This document shows positions 43,405 to 54,583 of a DNA stretch of 64,000 bases, one piece after another (within the stretch, counting starts at the first letter, position 1; each line of letters opens with the position of its first letter). The notes under the pieces are model-generated. The model did no database searches. It was not told the origin of the DNA and worked only from the letters and a program-made list of their open reading frames with translations. Source of the stretch: Haliclona indistincta (lineage: Eukaryota; Porifera; Demospongiae; Haplosclerida; Chalinidae); contig OZ024785.1 in NCBI GenBank assembly GCA_964017065.1, positions 11,053,086 to 11,117,085 on the forward strand, given 5' to 3'. The translations under genes and the position numbers were made by a program.

Positions 43405-43920
43405 TAGCGTAGCCTTACATCGTACAGCAGTTTGAAGAGATCTTGCAACGTCACAGTCAAAGTGGAGTTAATATGTAGCCTCAATCAAACGTGCCTGCAT
43501 CAGAGAATTGAAGTGCGTGTTTGATTGGCCTTTTACTTTAGCCCCCAAAGAACTCTGCACCTTTGACGAGAAAACTATCCCGCCCACGCAACTGCCTCTT
43601 TGCACATGGCTGAAATGCACGCAATGGCTGACATGTACATAGCATAGCACCATAGCACTGTTGCTATGATCTGCTGCTGGATAGCTGCCACTAGCCTGTG
43701 CTTCCATAGCACTGTTGCTAGAAGTGGCTATTGGTGACGATACTAGTACAACCACTATTGCACTATGAGGATCAGACATTGACACTCTATTGTTGAATCA
43801 TTCCTACAAATTAAGTAGAGTGCAGATACTCAAGATAATAAGTTATGTAATCCCACTATAAGTGGTGTCCATGAGTTACAATCCATCTTCTTGTGTGTTC
43901 ATTGTAAGAAACAATGAACG

Positions 43921-44018
43921 ACGCAATCAACAACGCAATCAATAAATGAAGCAATTGTAACAACAACGCAATCAATAAATAACATGAAGCAATTGTAACA
44001 ACAACGCAATCAATAGAT
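43921..44018. repeat. Tandem repeat, about 38-45-bp unit
   Basis: Three imperfect copies built on ACGCAATCAATAAAT and GAAGCAATTGTAACAACA. Confidence 0.8.
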
Positions 44019-45205
44019 AACATTACAATTTGAAAATATAAAAAAAGCATCCAAGCTAACGGCTGGAGACGTTCTGGCTCATGTGGCTATAGAAAAATCA
44101 CGTCTGCAGCACAAAAAGAGCCTGGGTACGGGACTATACAGTTGCTGTCTTTGTGGAATGGTAGTATTATGTGCTTGTAGAATATAGTGGAATTCCACCA
44201 AGGCATTCGCACCTTTGTTGCTTCATGTTGTTCATTTCTCATTGTCAGATTAAGATTCATTGATTGAACGAATACACTCTGTCAACTCAGGAATTACCTG
44301 AATATAATCAGCTGGTCGTAAATAAAAACCATCGTTATCCTCAACCATAGTATCAACCGTATACACGAAATATAATCCGTAACAATAACTCCCCAAAAGA
44401 TTTCATAGGGATCTTGTGGATAGGGAAGTAGGTCTTGCAGGGAAGTAGGTCCCTTAGTGCTGTCTTTAGTAATTTACTGTCCTTAATGGGTCTAGTAGCT
44501 GTAACTAGAGGTTCGCAACCATTGCTGAGGTTTACAGTGAACAAGTAGACGTGGTCATGTTCATACATATCCCTACTCACATCAGCTTCCTATGCGTACT
44601 CAAATACAAAATCCATTAACCAGCATAAGCATGCAAAACAATGATGCTATACAATTAAAGCTTTTATCGTACAATAGGTCAGTGGATTTAAAATGTCACT
44701 GTTGGTTAGAAACTCTCAAGAGCTTTGATTTGGTCATGGGAACATCTCCCTAGTACATGTATTGCTCTCTCTTAGGCACTACCAAGCTTTTGTTAGGATT
44801 GTGGACAGAAACTTCACAATGCAGGGGAACTGAACATGACATCCACTCTCAGATCCCATACTTGAACATATACCTGAAGAGAGTTATTACTCCCTACGAA
44901 GTTACTAGAAAACCATGCGGGCTAGTGAATTGAAGCACTGGAAAAAAAACAGAGATTGTGAAATGGGAGTTGGCGTATAACATAGTTAGCCTAGTAACCA
45001 ACGCTAATTTTTAAACTTCTGCTGTCAAGCAACATGCAAATGTCTCTTCCACATCATCCATCTCATAGATTTATAGTTTCACCATTATACCACACTGGTA
45101 CTGCGCTTAGCCTATAGCCTATCTACTGGTTAATTGTTGCAATTGTGGATGTGTATAATCTAGAGAGAGCAAGCCGGCGGATAGCATTCTGGAAAGCAGT
45201 GCACT
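44019..45205. other. No supported gene
   Basis: A minus-strand region at 44300-44580 has three partly open frames (DNDGFYLRPADYIQ in one, EHDHVYLFTVNLSNG in another) and could hide a decayed exon. Nothing else is recognised. The end contains the promoter of the following gene. Confidence 0.35.
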
Positions 45206-46269
45206 ATGAAAAGTACTGAATTGGTGAGTTGTTTATGTATTGAGATAGGAAAGTAAAATTTATTTGCTATATAGTGGCAAAAAGGACAGCGAGTGACGTC
45301 AGAAAGGGAGACTAACTCGCTGCCAGGCGGCCCAGGTAGCTATCGAAAAAAAGAGATCCAAAGCGATGAGTTGAGTGTGCAATTTGAACATGTACAAATC
45401 TCGGAGTTAGAGTGCCGCGGTAACTGTCCTCATGATACTGATCATGCGAGTTAACACTGCTGCAAGAACAGCTACAACTCGACATTTTTACACACTCACT
45501 CATTGTTCCTTCACATACACACTCACTCTACTAATGTATAACTTAACCCTATGTTCTCTAATGTAGCTTCAACTTCTTTTCAAACAGTTTAAAAATGTTA
45601 TATTGATTATAACTTGTTAAAAATTTTAATTTAGCCAGCTATGCTGACAGATGTTGTAACAGACTGCTGCATGGCAGTAAGGCGGGGTTTCAGCAATGAA
45701 TATGCAAAATCAATGATAAACACGTTATGCACACTTATACGATCAACATGTTTATGTCAAGAACACCGTAAAATAATCTCGATGTGAGTGAAATTGCTCT
45801 TGTTGTAATACTCAATGCTGAATACATAATAGCACTTCACCAAGCAGTGTTACAGATGGAGTAAACATCCATAATGCTAAGTAGACGAGAAGATAATAAA
45901 ATGGTGTTGCTGAGAGTAAGAGTTCTGTATTTACATAGTAGATGCACTTCACTATAATTATTTGCAGGGCTATCCAGACATCGTCATAAAGTTATTTTCT
46001 CAAGAAGAGATAGCAATTGTGACTGCTGAAGCGAGGCATACTATCAATTCAAGATTGCATATTTTGCACCTTTTTATTTGAAAAACAGGATTAAGCACGG
46101 AATCATCAACAACAACGTCGAGCAAACTTGTATTGGCCAACTAATGGGATACATCATAGGACAAGTCGTGAGTGACACACGTGTACATGCACATTTCACT
46201 GATATCTTTGGGTTAGCACGCTTCATGAGGCAAACGAGGTTACAGACATGTCGAACAAAGAGCAGTTAA
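45206..46269 (+). pseudogene. PD-(D/E)XK nuclease-like gene, decayed paralogue A
   Basis: Exons 45206-45223 (MKSTEL), 45275-45335 and 45639-45783 join in phase (0, 1, 2) and give MAVRRGFSNEYAKSMINTL and related sequence. A fourth exon from 45845 (SVTDGVNIHNAK) hits TAG at 45882. The exon 45968-46030 encodes GYPDIVIKLFSQEEIAIVTA plus a final Glu. It is 63 nt, exactly as in paralogue B, but its donor is now GC, and the acceptor before the next exon (KNRIKHGI, CIGQLMGYIIGQ, from 46078) has lost its AG (46076-46077 is AT). So exon structure is recognisable but splicing is broken. The GYPD...E-then-LK arrangement fits a PD-(D/E)XK core. Confidence 0.6.
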
Positions 46270-46627
46270 GCCTGTCTGATCGGTCACGTCTCGCTAAGCA
46301 GTACAGTGGCTCGACTGCGCAAACAAATTGGCTCCAACGACTCTGACATTGACTAACCAGACTCAAAAGAGATTCACCAGAAATGTACCATAGATAACTT
46401 TATTGATTATTCAGTATTGTTTTAGCACCACGTGGCGGGATTACATCTCTATCATTTTTTTCTTATACAGTGGTTGACATCATGCAGCAAGTTCATAACT
46501 TGGATCTTATACACAGACTGCAGTTGAGTCTATGTAGGAAATTTTATTATAGAGATTATTCTATTCTTATACAAAGCTGCATTAACTGACAAACAATGAC
46601 ATAATGAGTAAGTCACACACCGCCGCG

Positions 46628-46654
46628 CCAATCAAGCGCGCAAATTTTTGGCGC
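46628..46654. promoter_or_regulatory. CCAAT box and E2F-like site
   Basis: CCAAT at 46628-46632 and TTTTTGGCGC at 46645-46654, 40-65 bp upstream of the ATG at 46694. E2F and NF-Y sites in this order are common in promoters of cell-cycle genes. It is a sequence match only. Confidence 0.35.
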
Positions 46655-46693
46655 AATGTAGCAGGTGCATTCAGTATCTGAAATCTCAAGTAG

Positions 46694-47310
46694 ATGATGG
46701 CTAGTAAAATGGCAACTGTAGAGAGTCAAGCGTCAGGTATTTTACCAGCATAATTTCTGTTACTTTTTTAAAGAAGAAGATGAATTGCTTCTAATCCTTC
46801 CAATGGACACTGAGTCCCCGCCGCCACCATCTCCGGGTTGTCAGGAGCATGCCCGACGGACGCCACCACCTCCTCACTGGGAGCATGCCCTGCCGCCACC
46901 GCCTCGTACTAGGCTTCCTCGTCATCATGGTCGAGGTAGAGGTGGGCAACTAGGCCGACGTGGCGGCATGCATAAAGGAGGTGGCACAGGCGGCACAACT
47001 AGTCAGACTGCCACCACTGAAGCTGATGAAGAGTACAACAGACCGCCAAGCTGGTGGAGTCACCGCTTCCGCCGTCAGCGTTGGTACGTCCAGGGAGGTC
47101 GAGGCTGGGCAATTGTGAGTGATCTTGTACTATAATTATAATATTGTACAATATTATGTTCACCGTGTTTCTTTTATATAGGATGGAGTATCAAAGATAA
47201 TCAACAACCACTATCATAATCATTATTACTACCATGTCCAGACTTGCCAAGTGTCCACACTTTATTCTAGAGTGCATTTGCAATTTTTGCCGGATAAGAA
47301 CGCTGAATAG
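46694..47310 (+). CDS. Proline- and RGG-rich small protein, three exons
   Basis: Exons 46694-46736, 46774-47114 and 47182-47310 join in phase (1, 0) to 170 residues and TAG; introns are 37 and 67 nt. After a short N-terminus comes an acidic-hydrophobic patch (EEDELLLILPMDTES, SIM-like). A proline-rich stretch (SPPPPSP, RTPPPPHWEH) follows, then an arginine-glycine region (RHHGRGRGGQLGRRGG). The end is an aromatic and histidine-rich tail (NNHYHNHYYYH, LYSRVHLQFLPDKNAE). RGG plus proline-rich segments suggest RNA or nuclear-condensate association; that is inference. No homologue is recognised. Confidence 0.55.
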
Positions 47311-47533
47311 CATAATGGATAGTCAGATGTTTATGGTCTACATTATGCTATTTGGAGATGTACACTAGAGTTGAATGCCCTCTTGCCGCTTGGCGGCGGC
47401 TCGAGAAGCCCTTGGCGGTAGGTACCAATGCTATGGTCACAAGCACCTACGGACTCCAAATTTATAGTCATAATAATGCATAATTTTGCCATTTCTACCA
47501 GGTTAATGATTTTCATCTGATACACACATGTAG

Positions 47534-47885
47534 GTCAGCTTTGTTGGTGAGGCAGGAGTGGACCTTGGGGTCCAAGAAGGGAGTTTTTGACTGGTAATTC
47601 AAGAGTTTCAAATGAATTATTTGCGTGGAAGAGAGAAATACATGGTTACGAATGTGACTGCCCTGCAGGTATTGCATTTAATATTTTAAATTTGTATAGC
47701 CAAGATGTTGTATCACTTACAGAATGGCGAATTCTACAAAGTTGGATTGTTTGTCTTTATGTCAATTGTCAGTGGGTGTACGGTTCACCATTCCTCTCAC
47801 AGTCCTTTTATAATTACCTTGTACACGGCAAGTGTACTGGGCATGATGTTCCACCTGAGGATATCCCTGACAGGTTGTTGTGAAC
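47534..47885 (+). pseudogene. HECT-domain-like fragment
   Basis: VSFVGEAGVDLG is followed, after a one-base shift near 47565, by GPRREFLTGN. Together they match the conserved start of a HECT ubiquitin-ligase domain (V.FVGE.GVDEGG..REF). Downstream ELFAWKREI and, in another frame, LQNGEFYKVGLFVFMSIVSG correspond to the next HECT block. The catalytic cysteine end is absent. It is probably a broken copy of a G2E3-type or related gene. Confidence 0.5.
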
Positions 47886-48335
47886 AAGGTTTGTGAAATT
47901 TGTATACTTACCCTTACAATTTTCTTATCATTCCTGCCATGTTGGGATGAAGAGTGATTGGTAAAAGTGCTATTTTCAGTTTCATCTTGCTGCGCAGAAT
48001 AGGGCTAGGCGATAGTAATGACCCGATATCGCAATAGTAATCCACTATCATGATCAGGATACAGTAAAAATTACTTTTGCAACTAGTCCGTAAACTACAA
48101 ATAATGAAATATCGAAATGCTACCCAACCCTATATTAGGGAGACACGGTAGTGTCTCCGTTGAACGAGAAAACAATTAAGGAAAAAGTTGAAAAACGGCC
48201 ACTCAAAGGCGATGGTGCAAAGTCTAATTAACATAGCACGGGTGCACTTACTCGGCCAACATTATCGAGAGAATGTCACTGTGTCAGTTAGTCTATTTGT
48301 TATTTATTGGTGAATTGGTGCCTCGTACTATTTAG

Positions 48336-48907
48336 GAATTCACCTAGCAGTATCACTGATGGCTCCAATGTTGATATAATCCTCCGACAAGGAACTATTG
48401 ACCAGCCAAGCAAACTCAGAGTAAGTTAACTTATTGGTTGTCATGCTAATTTGTTGTGCATAAAAGGGCTATCCTAATGTCGTAGTACGTTTAGCAAATC
48501 AGGAAAATGTTGTTGTAATCACTTCTGAGGTAAGATGGATTACACTTTCAAGGCTGCCCATATTATTGCGCACTGTTCAATAGCTAAAAAACAGGGCTGA
48601 CGAAGGAATATGTAATAATTCACTGAAGAACTTGTGCATTGGCCAGTTAATGGCATACACCATTGGGCATACACTGCTGTGCATCGCCAAGAGACATGAA
48701 GACCATTCTTCCTACAATCTTATGAAAAACCCAGTTCTAGGCATTTACCTCGAAGGTTCTTTGGTTAGTTTTTATGACAAAAATACATTTTACTCTTTGT
48801 GTTTTGTTTAGGATGTGCTTGTAAGGGGTGTGGTGGACAAGGTTGGGCTTGTAACAGTTCTGATTCCCTTGACTTCATATAGCGTGGTAGCCAGTCTTAC
48901 AGACTGA
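48336..48907 (+). CDS. PD-(D/E)XK nuclease-like gene, paralogue B (5' end missing)
   Basis: Exons 48336-48420, 48467-48529, 48584-48763 and 48812-48907 join in phase, all later introns being phase 0, and end at TGA. The protein reads ITDGSNVDIILRQG, GYPNVVVRLANQENVVVITS then ELKNRADEG, CIGQLMAYTIGHTLL, NPVLGIYLEGSL and DVLVRGVVDKVGL. The E-x-K of a PD-(D/E)XK nuclease would be the ELK formed at the 48529/48584 junction. The preceding acidic residue is Asn here but Asp in paralogue A. The Q-x-x-A-Y helix after it also fits that fold. The first exons, seen in paralogue A, were not found between 47890 and 48336. Confidence 0.55.
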
Positions 48908-49126
48908 GAATGCAGCTTACAATTGGAAGACAGTATTATGTATGTAATGACAGATACGGGATCTTCTTCTACTGAATCTCAATCTGATGAGCATTAGTTA
49001 GAAAAATTCCTGCATTTTGGACAGCATTGTTTACATGTGTACATGTAATTTCATGAAAAGTATGGTACGACTTAGTCCAGTGCAGATCGATAGTGAATAA
49101 GTAGAGCAGGGGCCCAGGGAGCTGTC
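48908..49126. other. Spacer
   Basis: 3' flank of paralogue B; no feature seen. Confidence 0.4.
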
Positions 49127-49700
49127 TGTCAACAAGGGTGTATAGAAAGAGAGGGCATGTAACTCCAATCACTACCGTTGGATATTGAAATATTTATTTT
49201 TACTAAAATTAGAAACCACACCCATAAATTGCTGACGTTGAGAAAAAGAGGGCTGTGGTCTATGACTGCTAGGCTTCGTCAGAGGCTTATCATGGACTTA
49301 GCTTGCCAGTATTGCTGTTGAAAACTCTTCGCTTAGTTCGCTAGCATGCATCGAAGTAACGGGCAACGATGGTCGACGAACAGACCGAAGAACGACGGTG
49401 AGCTACTTATGTAGGATCGCGCGTCGAGTATGGCGCTGTCTAGCAACTAAACAATCGTTGTACAGCAATATACGAAGGCAAACGTTAGCGACTTATGCTG
49501 CTTTGGTGTCGCTACATGCGCCAAGTTACCTGCAAGGAGCTCTGCTGCAGTCTGTGGTTAGTGATCTCCGTGCACGCTTTGACGTAAGCATGGTGTACTA
49601 AAGGTATACGGAGCTTTATTGAAGTTTATTTTTAGTAACAATAAATATTTCGAGTGATTGAGCATTACATGCCCTCTCTTTCTATACGCCCTTGCTGTCA
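49127..49700. mobile_element. MITE with about 70-bp inverted repeats
   Basis: 49127-49206 and 49625-49700 are inverted relatives (GTATAGAAAGAGAGGGCATG in both), with scattered mismatches. The 574-bp unit has a small ORF (49398-49601) without recognisable motif. Confidence 0.75.
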
Positions 49701-50206
49701 AGGAGTACAGTTAGCAGAGACAGAGAGTCAGCGACCACTAGTTTACATAAATTCAGTACATGGCTCACCACAAATCATAGCAAGTTTACCACTCAACTCG
49801 TTAGGCTCACAACATGAGAGAAAAGCCTAATTCAACAACACATGACCACATTCGCAATGCTCGTAATAGCAAAAATGGTCACTAAACCTATCATTACAGC
49901 TCCATCATTTTATTATTCAAAATTTTAAGCGAAAATACTATTAAAACATTATTGTGCTATCAACAGTAATGATAATGAAATTGAAAAGTAATTGGCTCAT
50001 AAATAAAACAACAGTCTTGTAGCTTGATATGAATTGTACCAGCTGCATTAATCCCACTGGTTCCACTGTAACAGTTCCTGTGGAAACAATAATTGATTAT
50101 ACTGTAGATGGCAGCAGTGTTCTGTGCATTTGATCATTCAAATTATTGCAGACTTATATCAAGACATTTAACAGATATAGTTACTATGCCAGACTCTGTG
50201 TTATAA
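49701..50206. other. No gene seen
   Basis: AT-rich, no exon or repeat edge recognised. Confidence 0.4.
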
Positions 50207-50437
50207 ATGTTTAAGCAAGGTGGTTTTGTGGTATCTATCACTGGTAGAGAATGGCACTCAGTAGGAATTGATGAAGGTCATGAAATGATGATCAACAAGG
50301 CATGTAAAATGTCTATCATCAGACCAACACCTGACTACATCAACAGAATAGTCCGTTATCTCCCGTACAGAAACAAGGCAATAGAAAATTTCAAATCTCA
50401 ATTGCACATTTTTTATAAATGCATGAATCCTGTCTAA
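50207..50437 (+). pseudogene. Fragment of an uncharacterised transposon-associated ORF
   Basis: 76 codons including EWHSVGIDEGHEMMINKACK and IIRPTPDYINRIVRYLPYRN. I recall this SVGIDE.HEM.INK pattern from repeated ORFs in coral and hydrozoan genomes but cannot name the family. Both ends are missing. Confidence 0.35.
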
Positions 50438-50474
50438 TGAGGTCACATTCGGTAGTGGTCTCTCTTCACAGGTA

Positions 50475-50658
50475 CAGTCGATTTCAGTTCCGTTCGAACA
50501 CCGCGTATCGCGTACTCCGTGTGGTGTTTGACCCGTTGCGTAACGCGTGTAGCAATTCTACATGTGTGGACTGTTGTGGGGCGTGGCTACGCTTTACGCG
50601 GCCAGCGCACGGCACACGCCAGCACAAGCCTCTGTTCGAACGGAACTGAAATCTACTG
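50475..50658. mobile_element. Tc1/mariner-type MITE, 184 bp
   Basis: 25-bp ends starting CAGTMGATTTCAGTTCC, inverted with one mismatch, flanked by TA on both sides (50473-50474 and 50659-50660). No coding capacity. The ends differ from those of the Tc1-BEN element beyond CAGT. Confidence 0.8.
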
Positions 50659-50879
50659 TAACTGCCTACAGAGTCCACCTGTCTATTGCAGCCAGTCGGA
50701 GTTGGCCCATACGTGGTCGCTTTAGACAGGTTACACTGTACCATACGTTTTTTAGCGAGGCAAGGTCTTGCTCTGCGTGGTCACTATAAAACAGATGAAT
50801 CAGGAGTTAAGGGAGAGATAGACTCAATTTTTTTTTACAGCTGTTGCAAACACGTGCTGAAGATAACCCTAATGTCTTA

Positions 50880-51242
50880 AGTGGCTCGATAGATCACAAG
50901 ACAAGTTCACTAGTCCAGATATTCAGAATGAAATGCTGAGCATCATGGCTCTACACATTCTGAGAGATATTGCCAGTTGCCAGTTGTCAGTTGTCAGGGA
51001 AGTGGTACACATTAATAGTCGATGAAACAACTTATTTATCTAATGTGGAGCAGATGGTACTATGCTTGCGCTATGTAGATAGCAGCTTTGAAGTACATGA
51101 AGAGCTTATCGGGCTAAAAGTAATGAAAGACACTCTAGATACTGTTTATGAGATTAAAAAACTCATAAAGAAGTCCCCTAAGCGTGACGTCATTTTCCAG
51201 AAGATAAAAAGTGAGATTTCAAGTGAATCACCAGGTGTTCGT
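50880..51242 (+). pseudogene. hAT-type (DUF4371) transposase with internal deletion
   Basis: WLDRSQDKFTSPDIQNEMLS then, after a shift, LIVDETTYLSNVEQMVLCLR and EVHEELIGL are followed directly by DTLDTVYEIKKLIK and SPKRDVIFQKIK. In full proteins of this family about 100 residues, including the second catalytic Asp and the GHALNL block, lie between EELIGL and the latter segment. The copy is therefore internally deleted, and the adjacent hAT element cuts its right end. Confidence 0.6.
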
Positions 51243-53485
51243 TAGTGCTGAGCGATAATATCGATAGTGCGATAATCGTGATAGTTTTTTACTATCACTA
51301 TCATGGTAGTCAGATTCATTACTATCACGATAACCACGTGTTTGCATAGCGCATGCGCAGTGAACACTCAGTGCGCCTGCCAGTACTACTAGTGCATACA
51401 GTGCAGTACATGCAGTTGATATTAGCTACTTTCTATGTGTGCTCTGTAAACTCAAATGGCTTCTGGTTCAACTGCTACCACACAACTGCTACCTCCTTTT
51501 GGCTCCACTAGCAAGGTCTGGGAATACTTCGGTTTCCCAGCCAAAGATGGTAAGCATGAACAACTTCAATGATAAGCAATTATATATATACATACTGTGT
51601 CATCAATCTAATAGGCAAATTTTGTAGAGCCAAATAAGAAGGATAGGAAGATTGTGTACTGCAAGCTCTGTCCGAAACAAAGCAAGTATTCTGGCAACAC
51701 AACCAATATGAGATATCACTTGGAAAACTGCCACAAAGCAGAATTCAAGTTGTTACAGCAGTCTGAAAAAGAAAAAAAAAGTAAGCCAGGTGATAGCACA
51801 CAGCCAACAGTAAAAGGAATGCTAGAGCAATCAACAATGCTATCACGGGATTCTTCCCGGTGGAATAATCTTATTGAATCGGGTTTGCTACTTTTTAGCA
51901 AAAGATATGCAACCAATAGACACGACACGGTCAATGATAAAGGATTTCGTGCAACGATTAAAACTTTTGAGCCACGCTACACACCTCTAGACAAAAAACG
52001 TTTGCAACAAAATACTTGCCTCAGATGTACGAAGCTGAAAAGAAGCGAGTAAGCACTCTGCTGCCATTCGTACAACACTACTCATGCACAACTGATATAT
52101 GGACTTCAAGAGCGCCACATGCGTATGTTAGTTTAACAGTCCAATACGTTGACAACGATTTTGCCTTACAAAGCCACTTGTTAGAATCCGAAGAGTAGGA
52201 ATGGTCTAACGGTGTTTACAACAGACAATGCCAGTAATGTTGTGGTTGCTTGTGAGGAATTGGAGTGTACACGAATGCCATGTTTTAGTCACTGTCTGAA
52301 CTTAGCTGTAGAAAAAGCATGCTCAATCGCCGAAGTTTCCAAAGCTATCGCTAGATGCCGTCGTTTGGTGTCTCACTTTCACCACTCATCTAAGGATTCA
52401 TATGTTTTGAAACAAAAGCAAGCAGATCTGCACCATAAACCACAAAACCTAGTCCAGGATGTTACCACTAGGTGGAACTCCTCATACTACATGATTTCGA
52501 GAATCATTGAACAACAGCAACCATTATGTGCAACACTGATGGAAGTAAAACGAACTGACCTTTTCCCTTCAGATCAAGAATTTACTATAATGAATATCTA
52601 CATTGATGTGATGAAGCCATTGGTTACCATCACGGAGGCAGTCGGTGCTCAGAAATGGGTAACAATTTCAACCCTCAGACCTATTCTTCACAAGCTCCTG
52701 AAGACACATCTGATAGAGAACCCAGGTGACAATAGGTTAACTAAGAATAATAAGGCAGAAATTCGTAATAATCTTAGCATGCGGTACTCGGGCAACTTAC
52801 TAATGATACTATCCAAGGCAGCGTTTCTTGATTCACGTTTAAAGAATCTACCTTTTCTGTCATCTTCTGAGATAAGAGAACTTCATCAGTCTATTCAAGA
52901 AGAAGCAGCCCAGCTTTCATCAATGCATGTTGAAGACAGCACACCAACACCAGAGGGACCACCTGTAGTTAAAAAGAGAAAAGGTGAACAGCAACTGCTT
53001 GACTTAATAGAAGATGTAATGCATCCTGAACAAGAACAACAGCTTACCATTTCTCCTGAGCAAAAATCGTCTGCAGAAGTTTCTGCATACATGACAGAAT
53101 CAGAAACTACTGAGAGCCCTGTTGTTTGGTGGAAACTGAACAGTTTTCGATACCCACTGTTGTCACAGTTGGCTAAAAAGTATCTGCCAATCCCTGCCAC
53201 GTCAGTACCATCAGAAAGAGCCTTCAGCACTGCTGGAAATATAGTTAGCAAAAAGCGTGCCTGTTTGCTACCATCTTCCGTTAATATGTTAGTCTTTCTT
53301 TCAAATAATCTTGATAAGTTGTTTCTTATAGTTGACATTAGTTGTTATACACAATTATTATTTAATTTTGCACTGTAATAATAAGTTTAAAAAAAAAGTT
53401 TTTCACTATCGTGATGGTATTCATATCGTGAATAATTTGCAACTATCGATCGTGATAGTGATATTAGCACTATCGCTCAGCACTA
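51243..53485 (+). mobile_element. Second hAT element (ZBED type)
   Basis: Ends TAGTGCTGAGCGATA (51243-51257) and its exact inversion (53471-53485). Subterminal regions repeat CTATCACGATAG-type sequence, a common hAT feature. The flanking 8 bp do not match, so either the target duplication has decayed or the copy is rearranged. Confidence 0.85.
51456..53378 (+). pseudogene. hAT (ZBED-type) transposase with frameshifts
   Basis: Exon 1 is 51456-51549 (VWEYFGFPAKD, start of a BED finger); exon 2 starts at 51628 and completes it (YCKLCPKQ, then H-x4-H in RYHLENCH). A one-base loss near 52008 and a stop plus shift near 52196-52200 break the frame. Downstream, FTTDNASNVVVACEEL, CFSHCLNLAVEKA, DVTTRWNSSYYMI and the C-terminal dimerisation block (VVWWKLNSFRYPLLSQLAKK, SERAFSTAGN) are intact to 53378. 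Relative to the element at 6972 it is a different subfamily: it has an intron and different ends. Confidence 0.88.
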
Positions 53486-54583
53486 ATATAGTGTGCATTG
53501 CTAGTGTGATAGTGTACATGCAGCATTGCTTTGTGCAGCAAACGATTTGTCAGCAGGTAGAAAAGCAAGTGGTTTTTAGGGCATTCAGCTACATTAGGAT
53601 GAAGTAGGTGCAAAAAGCAATTTTTGGGCACCATTCGAAGCAAGGACTACTCACCAACTATGACCAATATGATCGAGTAACAGTGCAAGCTAGAGTTGTA
53701 CTGTCCAAGCCATCTCAGTGCGTTTCGACGGGAAAAATCAAACAAGAAATACTGACAACATACTGACATACTTGCAACTCGTACAGGAAAACAATGAACA
53801 AAGCTGGTCGAGGGCAAAGGAGGGCCAAGGAGATGCCAAGCTGGAGATGGAGAGATGCTTGCGAAGGGGGCGTAATCATTGATCATTATAGTAACTGATG
53901 AAATTGAAGTTCTAATATTTTTGAATGAGTCTCTTTGAAGGAATACTTCTGCAGTCTCTTTGAAGGAATGCTTCTTTGAAGGAATGCTTCTCATGTCATA
54001 TTGTCGTGAACACATCGACAATTTATGTGAATGGATCCAATCCAAGCGAGCACAATTGTAGAGTTTGACCTTGAGTTTGACTTCAATCATGTATATCTCA
54101 ATCATTTATATTTCAGCACTGCCATTTAATCACCCCAACCCATTATAACAGTATTGATCACCTTGCCCGATGTCGCCAAAATTTGCCAAGAAGTGCAGTC
54201 CACACACTCACAGACTACACAAGCTGAAATTACTGGTAACATTTATATACATAGCTATTATGCAACTCCTTTTGTTTGGCCTACTGATATAGAGGCATGC
54301 AACAGATGCATCCAAAAAGATTTAGTGTCTGTCAATCAACTTTAAAGCACAATTTTGCACTGATAAACAACCTTTTCTTGAAGTATAAGCTTGTAAAAGC
54401 TATGATACGTCTGATGTAAACTTTGGGTTTACTTACTCTCAGCTGCATCTATGCATACTGTGGTGGATAGTCTGGTTCAGTAGTGTATATTAGCTAACAA
54501 CATGATTACAGTAGCAACAGTCAGTATAATAATTATACAGTCCAATAGCTGAAGGGCACAATGTAAACGTATCTCAATCCAAC
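53486..54583. other. No supported gene
   Basis: A 152-codon minus-strand ORF (53647-54105) overlaps a short tandem CTTTGAAGGAATGCTT and lacks any motif. The final 100 bp are the likely promoter of the next gene. Confidence 0.4.

Noticed and set aside
43468..43785. 105-codon minus-strand ORF with repeated SNSAM
   Set aside because: The repeat comes from a short duplicated DNA segment (CATAGCACTGTTGCTA) and there is no other evidence of coding.
53647..54105. 152-codon minus-strand ORF
   Set aside because: No motif, overlaps a short tandem repeat, and amino-acid pattern looks random.
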